A stretch of DNA of 64,000 nucleotides from Mucilaginibacter sp. Its GTDB lineage: Bacteria; Bacteroidota; Bacteroidia; Sphingobacteriales; Sphingobacteriaceae. The notes under the pieces were generated by a model, which had not been told where the DNA came from, did not search any database, and was given only the letters and a program-made list of their open reading frames with translations. Position numbers and translations under genes: made by a program. Location: positions 62,001-126,000 of the forward strand of contig NZ_JAQBOC010000080.1 of the NCBI RefSeq assembly GCF_028288225.1, in the 5' to 3' direction. Positions 51,901 to 59,569 of this stretch are shown piece after piece; the stretch's first letter is position 1; every line of letters starts with the position of its first letter.

Positions 51901-52992
51901 TACATTGCACCCCTATACTTACCAGCGATACCCGCCACTTCGGTTAACTTGTTTTTAGACAAACGTAAAACGCCGTACCGCCGGTTCACGTATTGCGGTT
52001 TTATTCATAAACAGGTGATCCTGGCATTTTTTGCCCAGTATGGCCAGTTCATTAAAGAAGATCCGGAGGGGCAAAATTATTATTACTGGAAGGATGCCTT
52101 GATCATCAAGGACACGGCGACGGAGGAGATCGTGATGATCAAATTCGATATTGGGAAGAAAAAAGGCGATGCCTGTATTGACGTCTATAATTTTGGACAT
52201 GGTACGGCGACCAACTTTATCAAAAAGGTGATCGAGCAATTGCGGCTGATCAATAAGGGTTATGACACCGAAGAAATGGTATCACTTGACGGAAAGATAT
52301 TTGTTTCGGTGGAGTTACTGAATCAAAACGCAGAAAAAGGCTTATTGGTTTTTACCGAAAGTAAGCTGTCTGATAAAGAAAAACCAGTGGCGGGGCCTGA
52401 GCATATTTTTCGTTTAAAAGATTACCAGGAATTCCTCACGAACCAGATCAAAAAGAAGCGGGTGGTCATATCGTACTCCAAAAAAGACTTGGCACAGGTC
52501 CATGAATTACGAAGGTATTTGCAACCTTTGGTCGATGATGAGCTGATCGGAGAGCCTTGGTATTGTACCAGGTTGCTCGCTGCAGATCAATGGGAAACAG
52601 TGTTAAAACCAGAGTTTGAAAAGGCTGACATTGTTTTTTTTATGATCAGCGCAGACTTTTACGCGACGCCGTATATCATCAAAAACGAGGTGCAAAGTAT
52701 TTTCGACCGCTACGACCGGGATAAGAATGTGAAGATCGTTCCTATTTTCCTCGAATTTTACGATTGGGCCAGAAAAGGAACTTATGACTTTAGCCGTTTT
52801 GCCGGCCTTCCGTACAAGGCTAAGCCGGTCAGTGATTTCAAAAACCCCAAATTGGCTTGGTACACGATCGCGCTATCAGTTAAAGAAATGATACTGCAGG
52901 ATCTTGATCCGGAGAACCAGGTGGCGATGAACCGGGAACTTCAGCTAATTTACGAGCGACTTGTAGAAGGCAAATTGGATGATAGTGTCTGA
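48904..52992 (+). CDS. Macro-like - LRR - Roc-COR - TIR protein (Roco family)
   Basis: A 1362-residue protein. The N-terminal ~155 residues (DLIIIPISTVGSLSGPFAKYL, SVILGTGAGSLG) look like a macrodomain or M17 N-terminal fold that may bind ADP-ribose. Leucine-rich repeats follow (about 512-610: LVYVNLSNNTINDPAPLSRL). A Roc GTPase has GNSEAGKT (about 664-671) and LFDFGGHD (about 718), then a COR region (about 770-1100). The C-terminus (about 1185-1345) is TIR-like: RVVISYSKKDLAQVHELRRYL, WYCTRLLAADQWE, YIIKNEVQSIF. No SD needed; own promoter at 48841. Last intact gene of the island. Confidence 0.8.
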   Translation: MSEIELQDIFQIDCDLIIIPISTVGSLSGPFAKYLNEHEVPQSAYRKSYQLGEVEIVPFETPHFRYIAFACAVEDFTSNYTAIRQIGRTVAQQITQLEDVKLIASVILGTGAGSLGYVESLSIMRNAFYEAALLPGTIVFCTPDQRVYNSILKEPVDRNILSAVLVLRADSKRLLANKHIEPIAYADEFYYELARKKFLEFWQYDRAPDFFSELLAQFKSEKSTFSRFLEYLDSRNDDDRRHFWVLCGELIAYIDYNAYNKSEWNQYHDRRVIAKSNVNQTHWVTNLLKAKISGSYQTGLPKNIKNALAFLAEPLGNISVLSVKHRELIYSNLRIGKYEGEASLVKLFYFFRDAGFRAINPENEGALLSRILYYPEVKKMWLTDDLDEGVDLIIDDDTEDLSHARYLVTECMRSKNKRLDLGRCGLTDLDSLPELFECIHLEELILSNEWAIYQDQKWRKQVSNNKGKRNLLQSLSTDLKALKNLKRLICGGDWKKEDGSWDRWGIKNIKPVADLKKLVYVNLSNNTINDPAPLSRLTKLEFIHLNNNVISRQLPMARLVNLKELNLSSNILQDIGFLADAPSLLTLDLHANRIADISPLEDLIRRIGIKNAKWELGTINIAKNPMERPPMEIVIQGKDAVLSVLADIRKEKEYINTQIKIILIGNSEAGKTTLAKYLSNDEELHLSHPATHWMREIPAQSKAIVESIGRPCELRLFDFGGHDYYHDTHQVFFTANTIYLLLWETATNNLKSRPSIQIAADGTTSKLENQDYPVEYWLDSVKFYNQAVEADNFAFKTAGNNAYEIWLLLLQNKVGNRALLGPLNNERLIKDYAFIFDLLNLSIIKPSRNMGYFDHVFKEMLDHMSILGAVLPGYFGVVKDAVTSYTGPAVLSPLEFQAFCNSRLKNPIDLLKSNILARYLDQIGILLCSKNLEGGRIYIRKEVIIDEVYKVLTELAGSKGEISLKEFADLFPENGVLADAVLAFMQEFKMIFKHPIRDIYIAPLYLPAIPATSVNLFLDKRKTPYRRFTYCGFIHKQVILAFFAQYGQFIKEDPEGQNYYYWKDALIIKDTATEEIVMIKFDIGKKKGDACIDVYNFGHGTATNFIKKVIEQLRLINKGYDTEEMVSLDGKIFVSVELLNQNAEKGLLVFTESKLSDKEKPVAGPEHIFRLKDYQEFLTNQIKKKRVVISYSKKDLAQVHELRRYLQPLVDDELIGEPWYCTRLLAADQWETVLKPEFEKADIVFFMISADFYATPYIIKNEVQSIFDRYDRDKNVKIVPIFLEFYDWARKGTYDFSRFAGLPYKAKPVSDFKNPKLAWYTIALSVKEMILQDLDPENQVAMNRELQLIYERLVEGKLDDSV

Positions 52993-53118
52993 AACCTATT
53001 AAAGAGTTAATTATCAGTTTTTAATAGTGCGCAATTTTTCGAAAAAGAATCGTGATGTTTTATTAATAGCCTTCAATAATTTACGATTAGTGTTTTTCTC
53101 GAATAATTTTATGGAAAG

Positions 53119-53254
53119 CTAATCAGTACAGAATGGGCTAAGGTGATAAACTGTTCTTCGGATACAGCGCCGAGGGATATACAAAATCTTAGAGAAAAAG
53201 GCATATTGGAATAGGAACCGATATGGCGCGAAATGCAGCCTATAATTGTAAATT
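53119..53254 (+). pseudogene. Fic-family C-terminal winged-helix remnant
   Basis: A start-less frame reads LISTEWAKVINCSSDTA then PRDIQNLREKGILE and stops at 53214; a shifted frame continues with RNAAYNCKL. This is the typical C-terminal helix-turn-helix of Bacteroidota Fic-family proteins (STxEYAK...TATRDLxxLxEKGIL). The catalytic part is gone. Confidence 0.5.
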
Positions 53255-53447
53255 AACGCATATTAACTCAACGCTAATTAAATTATAAAGTAGAAAACAA
53301 ATAAGTTTAAATCGAGAAATTAGATTATTGCAGTTAAAATATTGAATAAAAATTTGTGAGTTATTAACATTTTTTACTATATTATATATTTGTTACTCAT
53401 TTGTAACTTAATCTCTGTAAGTAATTGATTGTCAGAAATATATTACT

Positions 53448-53465
53448 TTCTGTATCGGTAAATAA
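53448..53465 (+). other. attR core, second FCIGK-stop copy
   Basis: TTCTGTATCGGTAAATAA matches the mnmE core at 15 of 18 positions and translates to F-C-I-G-K-stop. The sequence before it is not mnmE, so it is a displaced 3' end, not a second gene. Confidence 0.75.
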
Positions 53466-53720
53466 TTGAAATAAACTCAGTAAATATCTTATTTTCAATT
53501 AGTTATAAATATAAAAAATCTTTAAAAATCATCACTTTTTAATTTCTATAGTGTTGTAAATACTTGATAATGAGTTTATTGATAAATATTGCAATCTCCA
53601 ACTCGATTCATTCTTGTCATTATTGTTCAATTTTTGACCCCCATTTGTTCCTCAAAAGCCCTTTTGTTCCCCATTTTAAAGAAAAAAAAGGCATCATGCT
53701 TAACAGTACTAATTAGTACT
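53466..53720 (+). other. Diverged copy of the island's left end (remnant of an older tandem element)
   Basis: After the second core come, in the same order and spacing as at 16165-16420: CAATTAGTT (53496), TTTGTTCCTCA (53644), TTTGTTCCCCA (53663), a GGCATCATGCTTAACAGTAC block and ACTAATTAGTAC. From 53721 to 54071 no gene or clear signal is seen. This means the sequence right of attR looks like another element's left arm rather than plain chromosome. Confidence 0.55.
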
Positions 53721-54071
53721 TAATTATACTTCCTAAAGGCTGAATGGAAGCCAATCAGCATACCGGAAAAATTGTACTTACCGTTTAACGGTCATGCAGT
53801 GCTCAATGCAACATAAGAACCCATTGAGCCATGCTGGCATTGTCGTAGTGATCTCTTGTCAAACGACTAATTATTAAATTTTTCCAGCCACTAAAACCAA
53901 GACCAGGCAATGTTCAGAGGGCTTGCTTTCTCATGTATTTACCAGTATGGGTTAATCATTGATTGTGAAAGTATATCGTTTGAATACGAAAGATTTAAGT
54001 GTAAATGTCAGGCTACTTTTGTCATGTACAAAAACCAGATAATTGAATTTACAAACTAAAATATCATTGTT

Positions 54072-55271
54072 ATGAGTACTACCAATTTGCCAGGTGCTTT
54101 ACCAGCACCAAATTCTGATTTTTACATGATCGCGGATTGCCTTTCGGACAAGGAGCGAGAGAAACTTGCCGAAGTAAGGGAGTTTGCAGAAAAGAAAGCA
54201 AACCCTATAGTAAATGAATACTGGGCAAAAGATGCGTTTCCATTTGAGCTCTTGCCCCCGTTTAAAGAATTGAACATTGCCGGAGCAGGTTACACTGGCT
54301 ATGGATGTGCAGGTGGCGGAACCCTTTTTGCTGGGTTTCTTGCTATGGAACTCGCCCGTGTTGACTGTTCGCTGGCCACTTTCTTTGGTGTACATAGCGG
54401 CCTGGCCATGGGCTCAATCTTTTTATGCGGATCTGAGGAGCAAAAAGAACATTGGTTACCGCAGATGGCCCGCCTGGAAAAAATAGGTTCGTTTGGTTTG
54501 ACCGAGCCGCTGGTTGGTTCAGGCGCGTCAGGCGGCCTGCTGACCACGGCTAAAAGAGAAGGTGACCACTGGATCCTGAACGGAGAAAAAAAATGGATCG
54601 GTAATGCCACGTGGGGCGACCTCACTATTATATGGGCGAGGGACCTTGAAGACAACCAGGTTAAAGGTTTTATTGTAGAGAATAATGCTCCTGGTTTCCG
54701 GGCAGAAAAAATTGAAAATAAAATGGCGCTAAAAATCGTCCAAAATGCGCACATCATTATGGAAAACTGTATCGTACCAGAGGCCAACAGATTGCAGGAA
54801 GACAGTTCATTCCGGGATACCGCGAGAGTGTTGCGGATGACCAGGTCCTTTGTTGCATGGGAAGCTGTTGGATGTATGATGGGGGCTTATGAAAATGCTT
54901 TACTATATGCTCAAAACCGGCTTCAATTCGGAAAACCAATTGCGAAATTCCAGCTCGTGCAGGATTTGCTGGTAAAAATGCTCGGAAACATTACAGCTTC
55001 GCAAACGATGTGCGTCAGGTTGTCCCAAATACAGGATGCAGGCAAACTAAAGGATGAACACGCCTCCCTTGCAAAAGCTTTTTGTACCGTAAAAATGAGA
55101 GAATGTGTTGGCTGGGCCCGGGAGGTACTCGGAGCTAATGGTATACTTCTGGATCATAATATAGGTCGTTTTGTGGCTGATTCTGAAGCTATATATTCTT
55201 ATGAAGGCACACGTGAAATGAATACTCTTATCGTCGGCAAGGCTATCACCGGGTTTGGAGCGTTTGTTTAG
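54072..55271 (+). CDS. Acyl-CoA dehydrogenase
   Basis: A 399-residue flavin-dependent acyl-CoA dehydrogenase. Visible are GFLAMELARVDCS, FGLTEPLVGSGASG with the substrate/FAD loop, GEKKWIGNATWGD, FGKPIAKFQLVQDLL, and AREVLGANGI...YSYEGTREMNTLIVGKAITG with the catalytic Glu region (YEGTREMN). It introduces a trans-2 double bond into an acyl-CoA and passes electrons to ETF. First gene of a rightward catabolic cluster; the ~1 kb before it is gene-free. Confidence 0.93.
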   Translation: MSTTNLPGALPAPNSDFYMIADCLSDKEREKLAEVREFAEKKANPIVNEYWAKDAFPFELLPPFKELNIAGAGYTGYGCAGGGTLFAGFLAMELARVDCSLATFFGVHSGLAMGSIFLCGSEEQKEHWLPQMARLEKIGSFGLTEPLVGSGASGGLLTTAKREGDHWILNGEKKWIGNATWGDLTIIWARDLEDNQVKGFIVENNAPGFRAEKIENKMALKIVQNAHIIMENCIVPEANRLQEDSSFRDTARVLRMTRSFVAWEAVGCMMGAYENALLYAQNRLQFGKPIAKFQLVQDLLVKMLGNITASQTMCVRLSQIQDAGKLKDEHASLAKAFCTVKMRECVGWAREVLGANGILLDHNIGRFVADSEAIYSYEGTREMNTLIVGKAITGFGAFV

Positions 55272-55359
55272 ATCTTTTCGCCGCAGGTATCTATCTGTAA
55301 CGGCTCCTTATAGCATTTGATAATAGAACATCTTCTTAAACTTAAGTTACGCGGAAATA

Positions 55360-56406
55360 ATGAACGGAAAAGCATTAAACATTAATCTGTCCAATCTCGC
55401 TCAGAACAAAATTGCGATTGACCTGGAAAAGATCAAAAGTGCCGGTAAAATATATCTTGAAAACAACGGTGCAACTATTCTTGACGCAGGTGATGGAATT
55501 GGAATCATAGAATTTCATACTAAGGCTAATGCCTTAAATGATGAGATCAGCGAGATCATCGTAAATGGTTGTGAAAAGGGTAGTAAGGAATTCAGGGGAC
55601 TTGTCATTGGTAATACCGGAAAGCATTTTTCAGCCGGAGCGAACCTTGCCCTGATATTGGAAACTGCCAGGTCAGGAAAATGGAAAGCCCTTGAAAACAC
55701 CATCCTTAACCTGCAGCACGCTACGATGTCACTCAAATTAAGTCCTGTTCCGGTAGTTGCTGCACCTTTCAGCAGTGCGCTGGGCGGTGGTTGCGAAGTT
55801 TGCCTTCATTCCGCTTTTGTTGTGGCATCCAGCGAAACGCATATGGGCCTGGTGGAAGCCGGTGTAGGTCTGATCCCAGCCGGAGGTGGAACCAAAGAGC
55901 TTACCATAAGGGCCTTTGACAAGGCAGACAAGACTGGCCTCCCACGTGAACAATTGCTGATGCAGGTGGCTGAAAATATTTTGAAAGCTAAAGTATCCCA
56001 TAACGGAGAGGAAGCGAAAAATATCTTTTTAAATGAGAATGACCTTGTTGTATCCACACCGGTTTCGCCGACAGGGATAGCGAAAATGGCGGTTATGATA
56101 ATTTCTGAAGATTATACCGCTAAGAAAATGAGAAATGACATCCCTATTCTAGGCAGAAATGCATTTGCTGCTTTCGAAGAAAAGATTAAATCAGCCATTG
56201 ATTCAAAAACGATGACAGCACATGATGCTGTAATAGCGGGTCACATAGCGTATATCGTATGCGGCGGCGATCATGCTGAAGCCTTTTCCTCAGAACAGCA
56301 CTTTCTTGACCTTGAAAGACAGGCATTTCTCTCCTTATTAGGTACTACTCAAACGCAAGAGCGGATAGCCTATCTCCTTGCCAACAACAAACCCCTTCAT
56401 AACTGA
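55360..56406 (+). CDS. Enoyl-CoA hydratase/isomerase family protein, long form
   Basis: A 348-residue crotonase-fold protein. The family core GIGIIEFHTKANALNDEISEII, NTGKHFSAGANL and SALGGGCEVCLHSAFVVASSETHMGLVEAGVGLIPAGGGTKEL is clear; Gly-Gly pair and the acidic GLVEAGVG residues are present. It is about 80 residues longer than typical hydratases, with a C-terminal helical extension, like the hydratase half of FadB/J-type fusions without the dehydrogenase. It follows the dehydrogenase by 88 bases in the same cluster. Confidence 0.85.
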   Translation: MNGKALNINLSNLAQNKIAIDLEKIKSAGKIYLENNGATILDAGDGIGIIEFHTKANALNDEISEIIVNGCEKGSKEFRGLVIGNTGKHFSAGANLALILETARSGKWKALENTILNLQHATMSLKLSPVPVVAAPFSSALGGGCEVCLHSAFVVASSETHMGLVEAGVGLIPAGGGTKELTIRAFDKADKTGLPREQLLMQVAENILKAKVSHNGEEAKNIFLNENDLVVSTPVSPTGIAKMAVMIISEDYTAKKMRNDIPILGRNAFAAFEEKIKSAIDSKTMTAHDAVIAGHIAYIVCGGDHAEAFSSEQHFLDLERQAFLSLLGTTQTQERIAYLLANNKPLHN

Positions 56407-56429
56407 ATACACTATTTAAAATTTAAATC

Positions 56430-57653
56430 ATGACAAACAGTAAAGGAATTTTTAGCAACCTGAAGGTCATCGACTGTGCCAGCTTTATTGCTGGTCCTGC
56501 CGCAGCTACCATATTATCAGATTTTGGTGCAGATGTCATTAAGATCGAACCTCCCGGAATGGGAGATCCGCACCGGTTCTTATACATGGTTGAACCCAAT
56601 CCCAAAAGCAAAAAGAATTATTTCTGGCAGCTGACCAACCGGAATAAACGCAGTATATCGCTTAATCTGAAAGATGCGGAAGCGCAAAAAATTTTAAAAA
56701 AGCTCATTGCGGAGGCCGATGTCTTTGTTGTAAACTTCCCTCCGCATGTTCGCAAACCTTTAGGAATAACCTATGAGCAAGTCAGCGAAATTAATCCCAA
56801 ACTTATTTACGCTGACATAACTGGTTACGGAGAGAAGGGGCCCGAAGCGGATAAGCCGGGCTTTGATATTACAGCCTATTGGGCGCGTACCGGCTTAATG
56901 GACAGCGCAAGAAACGAAGGCAGTCCGCCAACACTACCGGTTGCAGGTATTGGTGACCACGCAACGGCAAGTACATTATACGGAGCTATTGTGACTGGCC
57001 TTTACAGGAGAGAGAAGACAGGTACCGGTTGTAAAGTATCTACCTCCCTTATTGCGGAGGGTGCATGGGCAGCCGGCGGCTGGATCCAGGCAGCATTGGA
57101 CGGTGAAGCTGTATCCGGACCATCGGGAAACAGGGAAAAACCACACAATGCCCTTACCAATACCTATCAAACTTCAGATGACCGCTGGTTACTACTGGCT
57201 TTTGTAGTAGAAGCAAAAGACTGGCCCGGCCTGGTAAACGCGTTGGCCCGCCCCGAATTACTTTCAGATACGAGATTTGCAGATGCAAAAGCGCGGCATT
57301 CTAATGCGGCCGAATTAATGCTGTTATTACAAGCGGAATTTATTAAACATCCATTGTCCTATTGGAGAGAAGCACTCGACCAGGTACACGTCACTTTCGG
57401 TGTTGTTCAAACTATTAGTGAAATAGCTCAGGATCCACAGTTAATTGCCAATGACGTTATTCGCCAGATCGAAAACGGTGATGCGGATACGAGTATGCAG
57501 ACTGTGGATAGTCCGATGAAGGTATGGGGTGAAGAAAAGGTGGCTCCCCGCCTGGCTCCGGGACTGGGGCAACATACCGTTGAAATATTAAAGCATCTCG
57601 GGTACAACGATGCAGAGATTGAACGGCTTAAATCGGCGGGCGCTATTGCTTAA
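56430..57653 (+). CDS. CaiB/BaiF family (class III) CoA-transferase
   Basis: A 407-residue class III CoA-transferase. The family N-terminus LKVIDCASFIAGPAAATILSDFGADVIKIEPPGMGDPHR, then NRNKRSISLNLKDAEAQKIL, and KLIYADITGYGEKGPEADKPGFDITAYWARTG, where the Asp of PGFD-type segment is the acyl-enzyme residue. It transfers CoA between carboxylic acids, e.g. to activate a short- or medium-chain acid. Cluster context (dehydrogenase, two hydratases, 3-hydroxyacyl-CoA dehydrogenase) suggests activation of the substrate for beta-oxidation. Confidence 0.9.
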   Translation: MTNSKGIFSNLKVIDCASFIAGPAAATILSDFGADVIKIEPPGMGDPHRFLYMVEPNPKSKKNYFWQLTNRNKRSISLNLKDAEAQKILKKLIAEADVFVVNFPPHVRKPLGITYEQVSEINPKLIYADITGYGEKGPEADKPGFDITAYWARTGLMDSARNEGSPPTLPVAGIGDHATASTLYGAIVTGLYRREKTGTGCKVSTSLIAEGAWAAGGWIQAALDGEAVSGPSGNREKPHNALTNTYQTSDDRWLLLAFVVEAKDWPGLVNALARPELLSDTRFADAKARHSNAAELMLLLQAEFIKHPLSYWREALDQVHVTFGVVQTISEIAQDPQLIANDVIRQIENGDADTSMQTVDSPMKVWGEEKVAPRLAPGLGQHTVEILKHLGYNDAEIERLKSAGAIA

Positions 57654-57726
57654 TACACGTTGTTGTCTATAGCAGTTGATGACACATAACAGCATGGCTG
57701 ACAAATAAACTATAAAAAAAATAATT

Positions 57727-58521
57727 ATGACTACCAATGCATCAGAATCTTCTCCTGTTCTTTTTTCCGTCGCGAATGGGATAGGATTGATCACCCTTAA
57801 CAGACCGAAATCGTGGAACGCTATTAATAAAGCCCTTGCAGAAGCGCTTCTTAAAAGTCTTGATGAATGTAAAGATCCCTCGATCAGATGTGTATGTCTG
57901 ACCGGGGCGTCGGATGTTTTTTGCGCAGGCCAGGACCTTGTGGAGGCATCCGCCAGCAGCCCGGGGGAGTTGGGCAAGAAAGTGGGAGCACTTTATAATC
58001 CCATTATCAAAGCCATAAAAGAACTCGAAAAACCGGTGGTAGCAGCGGTCAACGGCCCGGCAGCAGGTGCAGGCGCTAATATTGCATTATGCTGCGACAT
58101 CGTTATTGCATCTGACAATGCCTATTTTCTGCAGGCTTTCAGTAATATAGGGCTTATTCCTGACAGCGCAGGTACCTATTATTTGCCCCGGCTAATAGGC
58201 TGGCAAAAGGCGTCCGCGCTTATGCTGCTGGCTGATAAACTGTCAGCTGCCGATGCCGAGCGCATGGGTATGATCTATAAAGTTTTTCCTCAAGCGGAAT
58301 TCCTGCAAAAAAGGGATGATCTGACAGCTCGCCTGGCAAAAATGCCAACAAAGGCATTAGCCCTGACTAAACAAGCTTTGATCGCCTCGCTGACCAACGA
58401 CCTTACCCTGCAACTGGATGTAGAAGCTGAAAATCAAAAATTGGCGTTAATGAGCGCTGATTTTAAAGAGGGCACCCAGGCTTTTATTGAAAAACGAAAA
58501 CCAAATTTTATAGGTGCATAA
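57727..58521 (+). CDS. Enoyl-CoA hydratase
   Basis: A 264-residue crotonase, standard length. GIGLITLNRPKSWNAINKALAEALLKSL, GASDVFCAGQDLVEAS, AAVNGPAAGAGANIALCCDIVIASDNAYFLQAFSNIGLIPDSAGTYYLPRLIG and the IEKRKPNF C-terminus are the family signature, closest to the PaaG/PaaB isomerase-hydratase branch by eye. It hydrates a trans-2-enoyl-CoA to the 3-hydroxyacyl-CoA. Third enzyme of the cluster. Confidence 0.92.
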   Translation: MTTNASESSPVLFSVANGIGLITLNRPKSWNAINKALAEALLKSLDECKDPSIRCVCLTGASDVFCAGQDLVEASASSPGELGKKVGALYNPIIKAIKELEKPVVAAVNGPAAGAGANIALCCDIVIASDNAYFLQAFSNIGLIPDSAGTYYLPRLIGWQKASALMLLADKLSAADAERMGMIYKVFPQAEFLQKRDDLTARLAKMPTKALALTKQALIASLTNDLTLQLDVEAENQKLALMSADFKEGTQAFIEKRKPNFIGA

Positions 58522-58553
58522 TCTAATCCGTCTTTACTTAAAATTTTACTATT

Positions 58554-59519
58554 ATGAATACAATATCAAAAACCAACGAAAAAAAGGCAGCTTTTATCTC
58601 CGGACAAAGAACGATAGCTGTGATCGGTGCAGGCGCAATAGGTCTATCCTGGACAGGTTTGTTCCTGGCCAACGGGTTGAATGTTGTTATCAATGATCCG
58701 AGACCGGATATTCGGGAAACTGCTTTACAGGGACTTGATCTGATCAAACCTACTTTAGGTTCCCTTGGATATGACGTCGCAGATCTGACCGCACGCCTGT
58801 CTTTTGAAAGCGAACTCGGGAAAGCAGTCGAAAATGCAGACTTCATCCAGGAAAATGGACCCGAGAATATCGCTTTTAAGCAGGACCTGTATGTCCGGCT
58901 GGAACAATTTGCCAAACCCGGAGCGCTTATGTTTTCGTCATCGTCAAGCATTCCTGCCACTGTTTTTGCTGAAAAAATGAAAAATGCTGAACGGGTGCTG
59001 ATCGGCCATCCGTTTAACCCGCCACACCTTATTCCGTTAGTGGAAGTAGTTCCTGGTAAAAATACAAGTAAAGAAGCTACAGACGAAGCGCTGAATTTCT
59101 ATAAGGCCCTGGGTAAGCATCCGGTCCTCATTCAAAAGGAAGTAACAGGATTTGTTGCAAACCGCCTTCAATGTGCGCTTTTAAGAGAAAGCGTGCACCT
59201 GGTACAATCAGGGGTTGTTACCATGGAAGATCTTGACGGGATCGTATCCAGTTCGATTGGCCTGAGATGGGCCGCAGCAGGCCCCTTTAAAACCTTTACT
59301 CTCGGCGGAGGAAAGGGCGGCTTTCCGCATTTTCTTGAAGGTTTAGGCCCCATGGTTGGACATATCTGGGAAGTACTTGGAATCCCAACATTAGACGAGC
59401 CAACTAAAGCAATTTTGCTAAAACAAGCTGCGGAAAGCTATGGCAAGATTCCCATTGAAGAACTGGAAACAGAACGTGATGAACAACAGCTTGCTATTCT
59501 TAAAGCTTTAAATAAATAA
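58554..59519 (+). CDS. 3-hydroxyacyl-CoA dehydrogenase family protein
   Basis: A 321-residue NAD-dependent dehydrogenase. Rossmann motif IAVIGAGAIGLSWTGLFLANG, then QENGPENIAFKQDLY, SSSSIPAT, GHPFNPPHLIPLVEVVPG and EVTGFVANRLQCALLRESVHLV are as in the lambda-crystallin / L-carnitine-dehydrogenase / 3HCDH family. It lacks a second C-terminal 3HCDH domain, so it is the short form. It oxidises a 3-hydroxyacyl-CoA or a related beta-hydroxy acid. The cluster makeup matches one round of beta-oxidation without a thiolase in the window. Confidence 0.88.
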   Translation: MNTISKTNEKKAAFISGQRTIAVIGAGAIGLSWTGLFLANGLNVVINDPRPDIRETALQGLDLIKPTLGSLGYDVADLTARLSFESELGKAVENADFIQENGPENIAFKQDLYVRLEQFAKPGALMFSSSSSIPATVFAEKMKNAERVLIGHPFNPPHLIPLVEVVPGKNTSKEATDEALNFYKALGKHPVLIQKEVTGFVANRLQCALLRESVHLVQSGVVTMEDLDGIVSSSIGLRWAAAGPFKTFTLGGGKGGFPHFLEGLGPMVGHIWEVLGIPTLDEPTKAILLKQAAESYGKIPIEELETERDEQQLAILKALNK

Positions 59520-59569
59520 TTCGGTAAATCGGCTGCAGTATGTAAGGTGCAGCATTAATTTTTGAAAAT

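Larger units (their letters stand above)
16147..53465 (+). mobile_element. Integrated genomic island (~37.3 kb) at the mnmE 3' end, carrying defence genes
   Basis: It is bounded by two 18-bp cores, TTCTGTATCGGCAAGTAG (16147-16164) and TTCTGTATCGGTAAATAA (53448-53465), 15 of 18 identical and both encoding FCIGK-stop. The left end carries an excisionase-like and a tyrosine integrase gene. Cargo is a subtilase operon, Wadjet, an SGNH pair and eight TIR genes. Integration at the mnmE (trmE/thdF) 3' end is known for SGI1-type islands in Proteobacteria. No conjugation or replication genes are seen, so it would need help to transfer. The integrase has a stop codon, so the island is probably fixed. 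Confidence 0.8.
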
